Assembly: GCA_034002745.1 (NCBI GenBank)
Contig: JAVEZY010000001.1
Coordinates: forward strand, 186,001-250,000
DNA: 64,000 nucleotides
Direction: 5' to 3'
Source of the DNA: JAITWN01 sp034002745
GTDB lineage: Bacteria; Pseudomonadota; Gammaproteobacteria; SZUA-140
Each line of letters opens with the position of its first letter. Within the stretch, counting starts at the first letter, position 1. A program made the translations under genes and the position numbers. Below the pieces are notes generated by a model. That model did no database searches and was not told the DNA's origin. It saw nothing but the letters and a program-made list of their open reading frames with translations. This document shows, one piece after another, positions 44,073 to 52,831 of the stretch.

Positions 44073-44597
44073 TCAGGAGCCCTGACCGGCCGGTCGTCGC
44101 CGTTTCGCCAGAGTCTTGCTCTCGCGCCAGTGGCGAAGCAGCAGGATCTTTTCACCACCTCGCGCTTCGGCGCAGCGTGTACAGGTCAGATGCCCGAGCA
44201 GTAACTCGCGAGGCATCTTGCCGGCATCCAGCAGACGGCTCTGGATGTCTCTTAGCGCTGGCCGCAGGCTGCCCAGGTTTCCGTGATGAAGCCAGGCGTA
44301 AACCTGGTAGGGGCGGGGAAGCCAGCCGACCAGATGCGAGGGCGACTGGGTGTTCTCCAGCAGGCGGATGAGGGTGCCCCGGAACATGCCGGTGCGTACC
44401 AGCGCCAGCCCCGGCCACTTCTCCTTCAGCCCGAGCCGGTCGATGTTGCCCTGCTGGCGGTGTAGCTGGGCGTCGTATCCGATCGGCATGTGCAGGAGCA
44501 TCGGTACCCGAACCTGATGGACGCAATGTCCACTCAGATCGACGTCCTGCGCATGCCAATCAGGCCATGTCGACGGACATCCACAGTCCAGGATCAT
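44073..44597 (-). CDS. Hypothetical protein with paired cysteines
   Basis: A 174-residue soluble protein with CGC at the N-terminus (Cys5, Cys7) and CTRC near residue 140, and an aromatic middle with WLPRPYQVYAWLHHGN. I do not recognise the family. The paired cysteines could bind a metal. It overlaps the upstream half-oxidase gene by four bases, so it is cotranscribed with it on the minus strand. Confidence 0.65.
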   Translation of the reverse strand: MILDCGCPSTWPDWHAQDVDLSGHCVHQVRVPMLLHMPIGYDAQLHRQQGNIDRLGLKEKWPGLALVRTGMFRGTLIRLLENTQSPSHLVGWLPRPYQVYAWLHHGNLGSLRPALRDIQSRLLDAGKMPRELLLGHLTCTRCAEARGGEKILLLRHWRESKTLAKRRRPAGQGS

Positions 44598-45112
44598 GCC
44601 TTTCGCGAATAAATCGTTCGCGCCGTCATGAAGACGTTGGCGAAGAATATCCAGAAGCCCATACCCATTGCCGTCGAGATGCTGGCGATCAGGGGGCGAT
44701 AGTAGCGGTGGATCTCGTAGATGGCATCCGTTTCACCCTGCAGCAGCAGGCGACCTTCGGTGATGCCGAAGATCATCAGCGTGGAATAGAAACCGGTGAC
44801 GCCGAGCGCGGTCCACCAGAACGAGTGGTCTACCAGCCGCATGGACCAGATCGGACGCTTGGAGATGGTGGCGAACAGATAGTAGGTCACGGCCATGCAC
44901 AGCAGCACCACGCCGCCGACCACATTGATATGGGCGTGAGCGAGCGGATCGATCATGTGTCCGGGGCCGCCATAAGGGCTGCCGATCGAGTCCAGCCATG
45001 CCCGCACCGGGGGGATTACCTGGATGACGCCGTGGACCGTGCCAATGAAGAAGAACGTGGCCGAACCAACCAGAAATTTCAGTAGCTTACGCAGATCCTG
45101 TTCTGCTGACAT
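44594..45112 (-). CDS. Short heme-copper oxidase-like protein (HxH half-domain)
   Basis: A 172-residue protein with four predicted helices. The stretch AHAHINVVGG (His59, His61) followed by YYLFATISKRPIWS and HSFWWTALG matches the CcoN/NorB helix carrying heme-ligand histidines, but the copper ligands are missing. It resembles the protein at 29643 in design, not closely in sequence. The start at 45112 follows GGGGCAGGA; GTG 45136 is an alternative. It lies downstream of the microprotein at 45316. Confidence 0.78.
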   Translation of the reverse strand: MSAEQDLRKLLKFLVGSATFFFIGTVHGVIQVIPPVRAWLDSIGSPYGGPGHMIDPLAHAHINVVGGVVLLCMAVTYYLFATISKRPIWSMRLVDHSFWWTALGVTGFYSTLMIFGITEGRLLLQGETDAIYEIHRYYRPLIASISTAMGMGFWIFFANVFMTARTIYSRKA

Positions 45113-45159
45113 GTCCTGCCCCGAAGGCGCCGGCACAAGGCGCGCCGGTTGTCTGGCTG

Positions 45160-45184
45160 AAAAAAAACCCGGCGTGCGGCCGGG
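45160..45184 (-). terminator. Rho-independent terminator for the 45316 microprotein
   Basis: Read on the minus strand: CCCGGC, a five-base loop, GCCGGG, then eight T. It lies 25 bases after the microprotein stop and would separate it from, or attenuate reading into, the half-oxidase gene. Confidence 0.8.
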
Positions 45185-45208
45185 CTTTAATATTGCACAG
45201 CGCCGCTA

Positions 45209-45316
45209 TTACTTCTTGCGGTTGATGCTCTCCAAGGCGCGCTCACTGATGTAACCGCCCAAGAACACGCTCAGACCAAAGAACATAATGATCGGCACCA
45301 GAATTTCCGGCCACAT
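45209..45316 (-). CDS. 35-residue single-helix membrane microprotein
   Basis: A small protein starting MWPEILVPIIMFFG and ending RALESINRKK, with one helix and a charged tail. GGAGGG lies seven bases before the ATG, and a proper terminator follows. Its build resembles the protein at 35307 (helix then charged tail). Confidence 0.65.
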   Translation of the reverse strand: MWPEILVPIIMFFGLSVFLGGYISERALESINRKK

Positions 45317-45436
45317 GGTCAAGCCCTCCCCCGGTTGTAATTGAAGTGTTCGCTTGCGGCCAGTGTAGCGGATCGCCGGGGACGAGGCAAGCCACTGTTC
45401 CCCCAGCATGATTCGAGGAAGCCGGGCGCGGGCGGA

Positions 45437-47437
45437 TCAGGCCCGCTTGCGGGCGGGATCCGCGGGTGGTGGCGGCGGAGTGCAGGCCAGCAGCCCGCTG
45501 TGGAATTTCTCCAGGCTAGCCTTGCGCTCGATCAGGCTTGCCCGCCCGGCGCGGAGTTCACGAAGCTGTGTTTCCAGGCTGTCCTTGGATTCCCGGATCC
45601 GGCTGAGCGTCTTCATGTGACGTTCCGTGCTGTTGCGCATCTCCTGGATCTGCCCTACCAGCGGATTGACCAGTTCCTTGAGCCAGGCGTCAGCTTCCCT
45701 GTTGGCCTCGACGAAGACGTTGCGGGCGTGAGCCACCAGCGAGATGAAGAACTTCTTCACCACGAAGCTCTGCTCGGTCATGGTAGTGCTCGGGCTATTG
45801 CGGAATTCCTCGGCTCGCAGATAGAGCAGGTCCAGTTCCTCGCTGTACTTCCGCGTTGGAAACGTGCGCGGCTCGGCGATGCGCAGGCCGTAATCGTCGT
45901 GGAAGCGCTTGTAGATCGACTGCACCAGCTTGAAGGTCTCTTCGGACTGGCGCACGGTGATCTGCATGGCGTCCCGCATGCTGTCGAAAAAGACGGAAAT
46001 GCCGTTCTTCATCCCCGCGGTGGTCCAGCTGCCGGCCATATCCTCGCGCGTCCGTTCGATGATCTTGTCGATGGCGGCCACGTCCATGGTGGCGAACATG
46101 CTCTTGGCCTGCAGCGCGAGCTTCTTGCGACTGAGCTGGAAGGCTTTCACGCTCTCGTAATAGATGTTCTTCTTTTCCTTGGCCTTGAGCAGCAGCTGCT
46201 GGACGATGTCCTCGTTGTTGCCCTTGACCGAATCGAGTTCATTCATCTGGATGTTCAGGTTTTCGATCTGACTATCGAGGGGAACCCGAACCTCTTCCAT
46301 CGAGCGTTCCAGCAGGCCCAGGATGTTGTCCCAGATGACCTGCTGGCGATGCGGCAGGATGTCGTCCCCCAGAAGGGACTCGAGCGCCGGCAGGTTGCTC
46401 CGCTGCAGCAGTTCCTGATTGCCGCGGATCTTGGCCAGCAAAGCCTTCTGGGCGGAGATCGGGAACACGTTGGCGGTGTCGATCTCCAGCAGGCGGGCGC
46501 TGCTCTGGCACTGCTCGCGGATGGTCGCTTCCACCTCTTCCGGGCGCTTCATCTCGTCCCAGAGGGTGTCGATCTTGTTGAGCACCGCCACCAGTCCTTT
46601 CTGCTTCTTGGTGCGGAAAGCGGTGATGTAGTTCTGCCACATGTCCAGATCGCTCCGCGTCACGCCGGTGTCCGCGGAGAGGACGAACAGCACCGCCTGG
46701 GCGCTCGGGAGCATGTTGATCGTCAGCTCCGGTTCACTGCCGAGAGCGTTCAGGCCCGGAGTGTCCAGAATGACCAGGCCCTGGGTCAGCAGCGGATGCG
46801 GGAAGCTGATCATGGCGTGACGCCACACAGGGACCTCGACGGTTTCCGGTTTGGCTGCATCGGCAGCCGCGTTGGCGATCTCTTCCACGTAGAGACCGAG
46901 CTGCTCGGCTTCCTGCACACTCACCCGCTTCGTGCGCACCACTTCCTGACAGGTTGCGACGATCTGATCGGGAGAGGACATGTCCAGTGCGAGCTGTGTC
47001 CAGTAGCTCGGTTCGGCCTTCAGTTCGGACAGGCTCAGTTCGCTCAGCCGGGTCTCGATCGGCAGCAGTCTGAGATAGGCCTCGCCCGCTTCGCGATCAT
47101 AGAACAGCTCGGTCGGGCACATCGTGGTGCGACCGGCGTCGGAAGGCAGCAGGCGCCGACCGAGATCGGCGAAGAAGATGGCGTTGATCAGTTCCGTTTT
47201 GCCGCGGGAAAACTCCGCGACAAAGGCGATGTTGATCTGGTCGGTCTGCAGCGAGTTGAGCGCATCGTAGATCCGCAGTTCGATTTCGGGACTGCCAAGC
47301 TGATTGCTGCTCAGCCAGTCCTGAAAGTCCCGCATCATTCCGGTCAGCTCCGCCTTCCAGGCGGAGAAGGCCTGCATCTGATCTCGGAAACGATCCTGTT
47401 CCGGGGCTGATTTCAGCCCGATTGCTTTGCTGGACAT
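45437..47437 (-). CDS. Dynamin-like GTPase
   Basis: The 666-residue protein has a dynamin-type GTPase domain: G1 AEFSRGKTELINAIF, G2 threonine in TMCPTELFY, G3 DTPGLNAL and G4 NKID, followed by long helical stalk regions with two likely coiled coils and a hydrophobic patch (KFFISLVAHARNVF) near residue 555. Bacterial dynamin-like proteins remodel or guard membranes. The tail ends in a proline run. It is alone on the minus strand. Confidence 0.9.
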   Translation of the reverse strand: MSSKAIGLKSAPEQDRFRDQMQAFSAWKAELTGMMRDFQDWLSSNQLGSPEIELRIYDALNSLQTDQINIAFVAEFSRGKTELINAIFFADLGRRLLPSDAGRTTMCPTELFYDREAGEAYLRLLPIETRLSELSLSELKAEPSYWTQLALDMSSPDQIVATCQEVVRTKRVSVQEAEQLGLYVEEIANAAADAAKPETVEVPVWRHAMISFPHPLLTQGLVILDTPGLNALGSEPELTINMLPSAQAVLFVLSADTGVTRSDLDMWQNYITAFRTKKQKGLVAVLNKIDTLWDEMKRPEEVEATIREQCQSSARLLEIDTANVFPISAQKALLAKIRGNQELLQRSNLPALESLLGDDILPHRQQVIWDNILGLLERSMEEVRVPLDSQIENLNIQMNELDSVKGNNEDIVQQLLLKAKEKKNIYYESVKAFQLSRKKLALQAKSMFATMDVAAIDKIIERTREDMAGSWTTAGMKNGISVFFDSMRDAMQITVRQSEETFKLVQSIYKRFHDDYGLRIAEPRTFPTRKYSEELDLLYLRAEEFRNSPSTTMTEQSFVVKKFFISLVAHARNVFVEANREADAWLKELVNPLVGQIQEMRNSTERHMKTLSRIRESKDSLETQLRELRAGRASLIERKASLEKFHSGLLACTPPPPPADPARKRA

Positions 47438-47631
47438 GGGTTGGCCGGACCTGCAGTTATTATGCGTTACCCTGGGTTATCGGAATGTCGCCGATTTGTA
47501 TGAGTTTTTCCTGTGATGCAGTGCCGTTTCGAAGCATTCGTTCCGCGCATCGCTCATGGATGCGGAAAGATGCCGCACGGACCGTCGGAGAGTGATGCCG
47601 CTGCCGACGCCGGAAGCGGAGCATTGGATGC

Positions 47632-47658
47632 CCCTCGCGTCCTTATCGGACGCGAGGG
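47632..47658 (-). other. 11-bp hairpin downstream of yggT
   Basis: CCCTCGCGTCC and GGACGCGAGGG surround a five-base loop, 37 bases after the yggT stop on the minus strand. There is no T run, so it may be a Rho-dependent end or a transcript stabiliser. The rest of the 257-base gap to the dynamin-like gene shows nothing clear. Confidence 0.55.
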
Positions 47659-47694
47659 ATGACAGGTTGAGGGGGGGCGGCGAAAGGGGAGATT

Positions 47695-48273
47695 TCAGGC
47701 CAGGCTCAGCCCGAGGTCGCGCAGGGGCGCTACCACCAGCATCTTGGTCATCTGAATCAGCAGCAGCACGACCAGCGGCGAAAAATCGATCCCACCCATG
47801 TTGGGCAGCAGCCGCCGAACCGGGCGCAGCACCGGCTCGTTGAGGCTGTAGAGCAGCGACACCAGGGGATTGTACGCGCTGGGATTGATCCAGCTCAGCA
47901 CCACCTGGACGAGGATGGAGATCAGGAACACATTGAGTGCGAGGGCGATCAGTTCGCTCACTGATACCGTCAGCAGTCCGGGTATGGCCATGGTGCGGCC
48001 TCCCGTCATCTGGATCAGCCAGAAGGCAAGCATCTGCAGCGCAACCATCAGCAGGATCGAAGCGAGGTCGATCCCCCACAATCCGGGGATGACCCGCCGG
48101 AGAGGGCGCAGCGGCGGATTGGTCGCCTTCACCAGGAACTGGCACACTGGATTGTAGAAGTCTGCGCGCACCCATTGCAGCAGGAAGCGAAGCATGATCA
48201 TCAAGATATACAGTGTGAACACCGTATCCAGAAAATAGGCGGCGGCGTTCGAAACATAGGGGTTGCCGGTCAT
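47695..48273 (-). CDS. yggT: YggT family membrane protein
   Basis: A 192-residue protein with two copies of the YggT unit (helix, then FYNPVCQFLVKATNPPLRPLR in the first and YNPLVSLLYSLNEPVLRPVRRLLP in the second, shown here in part). The family affects membrane and osmotic functions but has no settled role. It overlaps proC by four bases, the usual yggS-proC-yggT order. Confidence 0.93.
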   Translation of the reverse strand: MTGNPYVSNAAAYFLDTVFTLYILMIMLRFLLQWVRADFYNPVCQFLVKATNPPLRPLRRVIPGLWGIDLASILLMVALQMLAFWLIQMTGGRTMAIPGLLTVSVSELIALALNVFLISILVQVVLSWINPSAYNPLVSLLYSLNEPVLRPVRRLLPNMGGIDFSPLVVLLLIQMTKMLVVAPLRDLGLSLA

Positions 48274-49100
48274 GCGGATCCTTTGTCGAGAAGGTTGGAC
48301 AATTCGATGGCGCGGTCCCGGGCTGCCCGCAAAGCCTGACCGAGGAGATTTCCGAGGTCGCCTTCGCGCAGCACCTGCAGCGCGCGTTCAGTGGTTCCAC
48401 CGGGAGACGTGACCTGTTCACGCAGCTCGCCCGGGCTGTGAAGCGTGCTTTCCAGCGCCATCTTGGCCGCTCCGAAGGCGGTCTGGACGGTCAGCAGGCG
48501 GGCGACCTGAGGATCCAGTCCCAATCGGCAGGCTTCCTCCTCCAGCATTTCCATGAACAGGAAGAAATATGCCGGGCCGCTGCCGGAAAGGGCGGTCACT
48601 ACATCCATCAGCGCCTCATCGTCGATCCATTGCGTCAGGCCGACGGCGCGCATGATCGATTCCGCCGTTTCGCGGTGCCCGGCTCCGACGCTCGGAACCG
48701 CATACAGCGCCGTTGCGCCGCTCTGTACCAGAGCCGGCGTGTTGGGCATTGCCCGCACGATCGGCGCATCGCCCAGCCAGCCCGACAGCATTGCCGTACG
48801 GATTCCCGCCGCCACCGATATTATCAGTTGGCCGTCCGTCAAGGCTGGCGCCAGTTCCCGCGCAACCGCTTCGACTACTTGCGGCTTGACCGCGATGACT
48901 GTGACCGCGGCTCCCGCTGCCGCTTCCGTGTTGGCGGCATACACGCGAATGCCGAAGCGTTCGTCGATCTGGCGGCGCCGTCCGGCGTCGGCATCGGCCA
49001 CGCACAGCAACTCCCTCGGATGTCCGTCGGCGAGGAGACCGCCGATCAGGCTGCCGGCCATGTTTCCGCCGCCAATGAAGGCTATGGAAAGTTGTTTCAT
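48270..49100 (-). CDS. proC: Pyrroline-5-carboxylate reductase
   Basis: ProC carries out the last step of proline synthesis, reducing pyrroline-5-carboxylate with NAD(P)H. The 276-residue protein has an N-terminal Rossmann motif FIGGGNMAGSLIGG, then MPNTPALV and the signature ALSGSGPAYFFLFMEML. It lies between yggS and yggT. Confidence 0.96.
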   Translation of the reverse strand: MKQLSIAFIGGGNMAGSLIGGLLADGHPRELLCVADADAGRRRQIDERFGIRVYAANTEAAAGAAVTVIAVKPQVVEAVARELAPALTDGQLIISVAAGIRTAMLSGWLGDAPIVRAMPNTPALVQSGATALYAVPSVGAGHRETAESIMRAVGLTQWIDDEALMDVVTALSGSGPAYFFLFMEMLEEEACRLGLDPQVARLLTVQTAFGAAKMALESTLHSPGELREQVTSPGGTTERALQVLREGDLGNLLGQALRAARDRAIELSNLLDKGSA

Positions 49101-49170
49101 CTATCGTTTGTTCCGATGCTGGGAATTCTGCTTCGCTAGCAGTCTACCCCAACCGGATCGTCGACGCCCG

Positions 49171-49866
49171 TCACGGCTGCGCAGGCGGGCGGGCACCGAA
49201 GAGCGCGCTGCCGACGCGCACCAGGGTCGCTCCTTCGGCGATTGCCGCTTCGAGATCGTCGCTCATGCCCATCGACAAGGTATCGAGCGTCGGCCATCGC
49301 TCCTGCAGCGCGAGCAGCAACTCGTGGAGCCGGCGGAACGAAGAGCGGGATTGCTGCGCATCAGCCGCCGGAGCCGGGATGGCCATCAGGCCGCGCAGGC
49401 GCAGGCGCGGCAGTTCGATGATTTCCCGGACCAGCGCCAATGCGTCTTCCGGACGTATGCCGGATTTGCTTGCTTCGCCACTGATATTAACCTGGATGCA
49501 GACCTGCAGCGGTGGCAGGTCCGGCGGTCGCTGTTCGCTCAGGCGCGCGGCGATGCGCGCGCGGTCGATGCCGTGGGCCCAGGCGAAATGCGTCGCGATG
49601 CCGCGGGTCTTGTTGGACTGTATGGGGCCGATGAAATGCCACTCCAGCCCGAGTTCGCGGAGCGCTTCGATCTTGGTCAGCGCCTCTCCAAGGTAGCTTT
49701 CCCCGAACCGGCGCTGGCCCGATTCCGCCAGCGCCCTTATGGCGTCCGCCGAAAAGGTCTTGCTCACAGCCACCAGGCCGACCGAGCCCTCCGGGCGGCC
49801 ACTGAGCCGCTCGGCCTCCCGGATGCGCGCCTGAACCGCCATCAGCCGTTTGGCGGGGGAATTCAT
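49171..49866 (-). CDS. yggS: YggS family PLP homeostasis protein
   Basis: A 231-residue PLP-binding protein that keeps free pyridoxal phosphate in balance. It has LVAVSKTF with the PLP lysine, FGESYLGEA, WHFIGPIQSNKTR and LSMGMSDDLEAAIAEGATLVR, all family blocks. It heads the minus-strand set with proC and yggT and is divergent from pilT. Confidence 0.95.
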   Translation of the reverse strand: MNSPAKRLMAVQARIREAERLSGRPEGSVGLVAVSKTFSADAIRALAESGQRRFGESYLGEALTKIEALRELGLEWHFIGPIQSNKTRGIATHFAWAHGIDRARIAARLSEQRPPDLPPLQVCIQVNISGEASKSGIRPEDALALVREIIELPRLRLRGLMAIPAPAADAQQSRSSFRRLHELLLALQERWPTLDTLSMGMSDDLEAAIAEGATLVRVGSALFGARPPAQP

Positions 49867-49991
49867 GATGCCTCGTCCTTCGCGTTCCTCAAGATGGAGA
49901 ACGCGGTGCCGCTAGTTGTCTGGGATTCATCGTTCATGGAAGGCGTTTCGAATCCTGCGCCAGTTTGCCACAAGACCTCGAGGACAAGTAG

Positions 49992-51029
49992 ATGGATATC
50001 GCGGAACTGCTCGCGTTCAGCGCCAAGAACAAGGCTTCCGACCTGCACCTTTCGGCCGACCTGCCGCCGATGATCCGTGTCGATGGCGACGTGCGCCGCA
50101 TCAACGTGCCACCGCTCGACAACAAGACGGTGCAGTCGATGCTCTACGACATCATGAGCGACAAGCAGCGCAAGGATTTCGAGGAATTCCTCGAGACGGA
50201 CTTCTCATTCGAGATCCCCGGCCTGGCGCGCTTCCGTGTCAACGTCTTCAATCACAATCGCGGCGTCGGCGGCGTGTTTCGTACCATTCCGTCCACCATC
50301 CTGACGCTGGAGGATCTCGGGGCGCCGTCCATATTCAAGCGCATATCAGAATACCCCCGTGGCATCGTGCTGGTCACCGGGCCGACCGGTTCGGGTAAGT
50401 CGACCACCCTGGCCGCCATGCTGGACTACAAGAACAGCAACGAGTTCGGCCACATCCTCACCATCGAAGACCCGATCGAATTCGTGCATCAGAGCAAGAA
50501 ATGCCTGGTCAATCAGCGCGAGATCGGGCGCGATTCGCTGGGTTTCGCCGAAGCGCTGCGCTCGGCCCTGCGCGAGGACCCGGACATCATCCTCGTCGGT
50601 GAAATGCGAGATCCCGAAACCATCGGTCTTGCGCTCACGGCGGCCGAAACCGGACACATGGTATTCGGCACCCTGCATACCAGCTCGGCGGCAAAGACCA
50701 TCGACCGTATCATCGACGTATTCCCCGCCGCGGAGAAGGAAATGGTCCGCTCGATGCTCTCGGAGTCGCTGCGCGCGGTCATTTCGCAGACGCTGCTGAA
50801 GAAGGTCGGCGGCGGTCGGGTCGCCGCGCACGAGATCATGATCGGTACCCCGGCGATCCGCAACCTGATCCGCGAAAACAAAGTGCCGCAGATGTATTCC
50901 GCCATCCAGACCGGTCAATCCGTCGGCATGCAGACGCTGGATCAGTGTCTGCTGGAGCTGGTGCGCAAGGGCGTGGTGACCAAACAGGACGCCATGGCCA
51001 AGGCCGCGAACCGCGACAGCTTTGCCTGA
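49992..51029 (+). CDS. pilT: Type IV pilus retraction ATPase PilT
   Basis: PilT drives pilus retraction and twitching motility. The 345-residue hexameric ATPase has Walker A GPTGSGKSTT, the Asp box ILTIEDPIEF, Walker B ILVGEMRDPET, the His box TGHMVFGTLHTSSA and the C-terminal AIRNLIRENK motif needed for retraction. pilU, often next to it, is not found here; the next gene is on the other strand. Confidence 0.97.
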   Translation: MDIAELLAFSAKNKASDLHLSADLPPMIRVDGDVRRINVPPLDNKTVQSMLYDIMSDKQRKDFEEFLETDFSFEIPGLARFRVNVFNHNRGVGGVFRTIPSTILTLEDLGAPSIFKRISEYPRGIVLVTGPTGSGKSTTLAAMLDYKNSNEFGHILTIEDPIEFVHQSKKCLVNQREIGRDSLGFAEALRSALREDPDIILVGEMRDPETIGLALTAAETGHMVFGTLHTSSAAKTIDRIIDVFPAAEKEMVRSMLSESLRAVISQTLLKKVGGGRVAAHEIMIGTPAIRNLIRENKVPQMYSAIQTGQSVGMQTLDQCLLELVRKGVVTKQDAMAKAANRDSFA

Positions 51030-51036
51030 GCATGTG

Positions 51037-51070
51037 CCCGGGTACCCGGGTCTGACCCCGCGGGGGTCAG
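51037..51070. repeat. Tandem palindromes between pilT and the ABC importer
   Basis: CCCGGGTACCCGGG (51037-51050) is a perfect 14-base palindrome. It is directly followed by CTGACCCC / GGGGTCAG around GCG (51052-51070). They lie between convergent genes, so may act as terminator or be REP-like. Confidence 0.6.
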
Positions 51071-51083
51071 GCTCGTGCTTTGT

Positions 51084-51842
51084 TCAGGCTGGCAGGAAAT
51101 ACCGCCCGGCGCCAGGAATCATCCGGATGGGGTGCTGATACAGGCGGCTCAGGCTTTCCGCGGTCAGAACCTCGTCCACGGTGCCGTGTTCACTTGCTCC
51201 GTCGCCATGGAGGAGCAGGGCATGGTCACAGAACCTGGCCGCCAGGTTGATGTCGTGCAGTACCATTATCGCGGCGTGTCCGGGCTCCTTGGCCCGGCAG
51301 CGGATCAACTTCATGATGGCGATCTGGTGACGCAGATCGAGATGATTGTTCGGTTCATCGAGCAGGTACAGGGCCGGTGATTGCGCCAGCACCGTTGCCA
51401 GTCCCAGCCGCTGATTTTCGCCACCGGACAGGGTGGCGACCGCCCGCATCTCCATGCCTCCGAGATCCACTTCCGTCAGCGCGGCCCTGGTCCGCGCGAT
51501 GTCCTCCTCACTTTCCCAACTCCAGCGATCCGTCCACGGATGCCGGCCCGTCAGGGCGGTTTCAAGCACCGTGCCGGGGAATGCGTCGGTCCGGTTCTGG
51601 AAGAGCACGCCGATGCGGCGTGCGCGCTCGCGATGTGACCAGGCGCTGAGCCGTCTGCCGCCAAGCAGGACGTCGCCCTGGCCTGGCGGATGCAGGCCGG
51701 CCAGCGATTTGAGCAGCGTGGTCTTGCCGACTCCATTACGGCCCAGGATCGCCCAGACCGACCCTTCGCGAACCGCCAGATCCAGCGCGCGGCAGACCTC
51801 ATTTCCTGCGATGGACACGGAGAGCTTTCGCGTCTCGAGCAT
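51084..51842 (-). CDS. ABC importer ATP-binding protein, BtuD/FecE type
   Basis: A 252-residue ATPase with Walker A GRNGVGKTT, signature LSGGENQRLGLA, Walker B LYLLDEPNNHLD and switch VLHDINLAARF, of the iron-siderophore and cobalamin importer class. The start at 51842 overlaps the permease stop by one base. The substrate is undecided: cobalamin, heme or siderophore. Confidence 0.9.
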   Translation of the reverse strand: MLETRKLSVSIAGNEVCRALDLAVREGSVWAILGRNGVGKTTLLKSLAGLHPPGQGDVLLGGRRLSAWSHRERARRIGVLFQNRTDAFPGTVLETALTGRHPWTDRWSWESEEDIARTRAALTEVDLGGMEMRAVATLSGGENQRLGLATVLAQSPALYLLDEPNNHLDLRHQIAIMKLIRCRAKEPGHAAIMVLHDINLAARFCDHALLLHGDGASEHGTVDEVLTAESLSRLYQHPIRMIPGAGRYFLPA

Positions 51843-52831
51843 CAGGCGCTCCGGCGCAGCAGATACAGGAATAAGGGTACGCCAAGCAAAGCGGTGATCA
51901 CGCCGACGGGCAGTTGCAGTGGCGCCGCGGCGGTGCGGGCCAGGGTGTCGGCGATGGTCAGCATGGCGGCGCCGAGCAGCGCGGAGGCGGGCAGGAGAAT
52001 GCGGTGATCGTGCGCGCCGACCAGGCGGAGGAGATGTGGCGCGATCAATCCGATGAAGCCGACGTTTCCCGCCACCGTGACGGCCACCGCCGTCAGCAGG
52101 GATGAGGCCACATAGAGGCGCAGGCGCAGTCCCGCGGTGGCGACGCCCAGGCTGCGTGCCTTGTGCTCGCCATGCACCAGCACATTGAGATCGCGGGCAG
52201 TATAGAGGCCGAATGCCAGCCCCAGCGCAAGCACCAGCAGGGGGAAGCTCGGGTCGCTCGCCTGGCCGAGGTCGCCCAGCAGCCAGAACATCATGCCGCG
52301 CAAAGTGGAGTCGGGGCTGACAGCGAGAATGAAGCTGATGGCGGCGCCCCAGCCGGCGGCAACCACCACGCCCGTCAGCAGCAGGCGCGTCGCCGACCAT
52401 TCGCCCGGGCCCCGGGCGAGGGCGAACACCAGCAGCATCGACAGCAGCGCGCCGCAGAATGCGCTGCCCGACAGCCAGTAGCCGCCCAGTCCGGCCATCA
52501 ATGCGCCCAGCGCTCCGACAGCAGCGCCGCCCGACACTCCGAGGATGTATGGGTCCGCCAGCGGATTGCGCAGCAGCGCCTGCATCAGGGCGCCGGCGAG
52601 CGCCAGCATTCCCCCGGTGGCGCAGGCCGACAGGGCTCTCGGCAGGCGCAGGTCCAGTACCAGATCGACGGCGAACCCGTCGGCTTCACCGGTGAACACG
52701 CCGAGAAGTCTCTGCCAGCCGAGAGGAACGCTGCCGACTGCCAGGGCGAACGCCAGGCTGGCCAGGACCAGAACGGCCAGCCCGGCCAGCAGCGGCAGGC
52801 CCCGCTTCAGCGCAGGCTGATGATCGGCCAT
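51842..52831 (-). CDS. ABC importer permease, BtuC/FecCD family
   Basis: A 329-residue permease with about nine to ten helices and the family blocks LRLPRALSACATGGMLALAG, NPLADPYILGVSGGA and GNVGFIGLIAPHLLR. It pairs with the ATPase downstream. No periplasmic binding protein gene lies nearby. Its start lies inside the end of the upstream HAD phosphatase gene (25-base overlap). Confidence 0.93.
   Translation of the reverse strand: MADHQPALKRGLPLLAGLAVLVLASLAFALAVGSVPLGWQRLLGVFTGEADGFAVDLVLDLRLPRALSACATGGMLALAGALMQALLRNPLADPYILGVSGGAAVGALGALMAGLGGYWLSGSAFCGALLSMLLVFALARGPGEWSATRLLLTGVVVAAGWGAAISFILAVSPDSTLRGMMFWLLGDLGQASDPSFPLLVLALGLAFGLYTARDLNVLVHGEHKARSLGVATAGLRLRLYVASSLLTAVAVTVAGNVGFIGLIAPHLLRLVGAHDHRILLPASALLGAAMLTIADTLARTAAAPLQLPVGVITALLGVPLFLYLLRRSA

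Noticed and set aside
45341..47410. 689-codon open frame antisense to the dynamin-like gene
   Set aside because: The minus-strand frame has all GTPase motifs; the plus frame has none.
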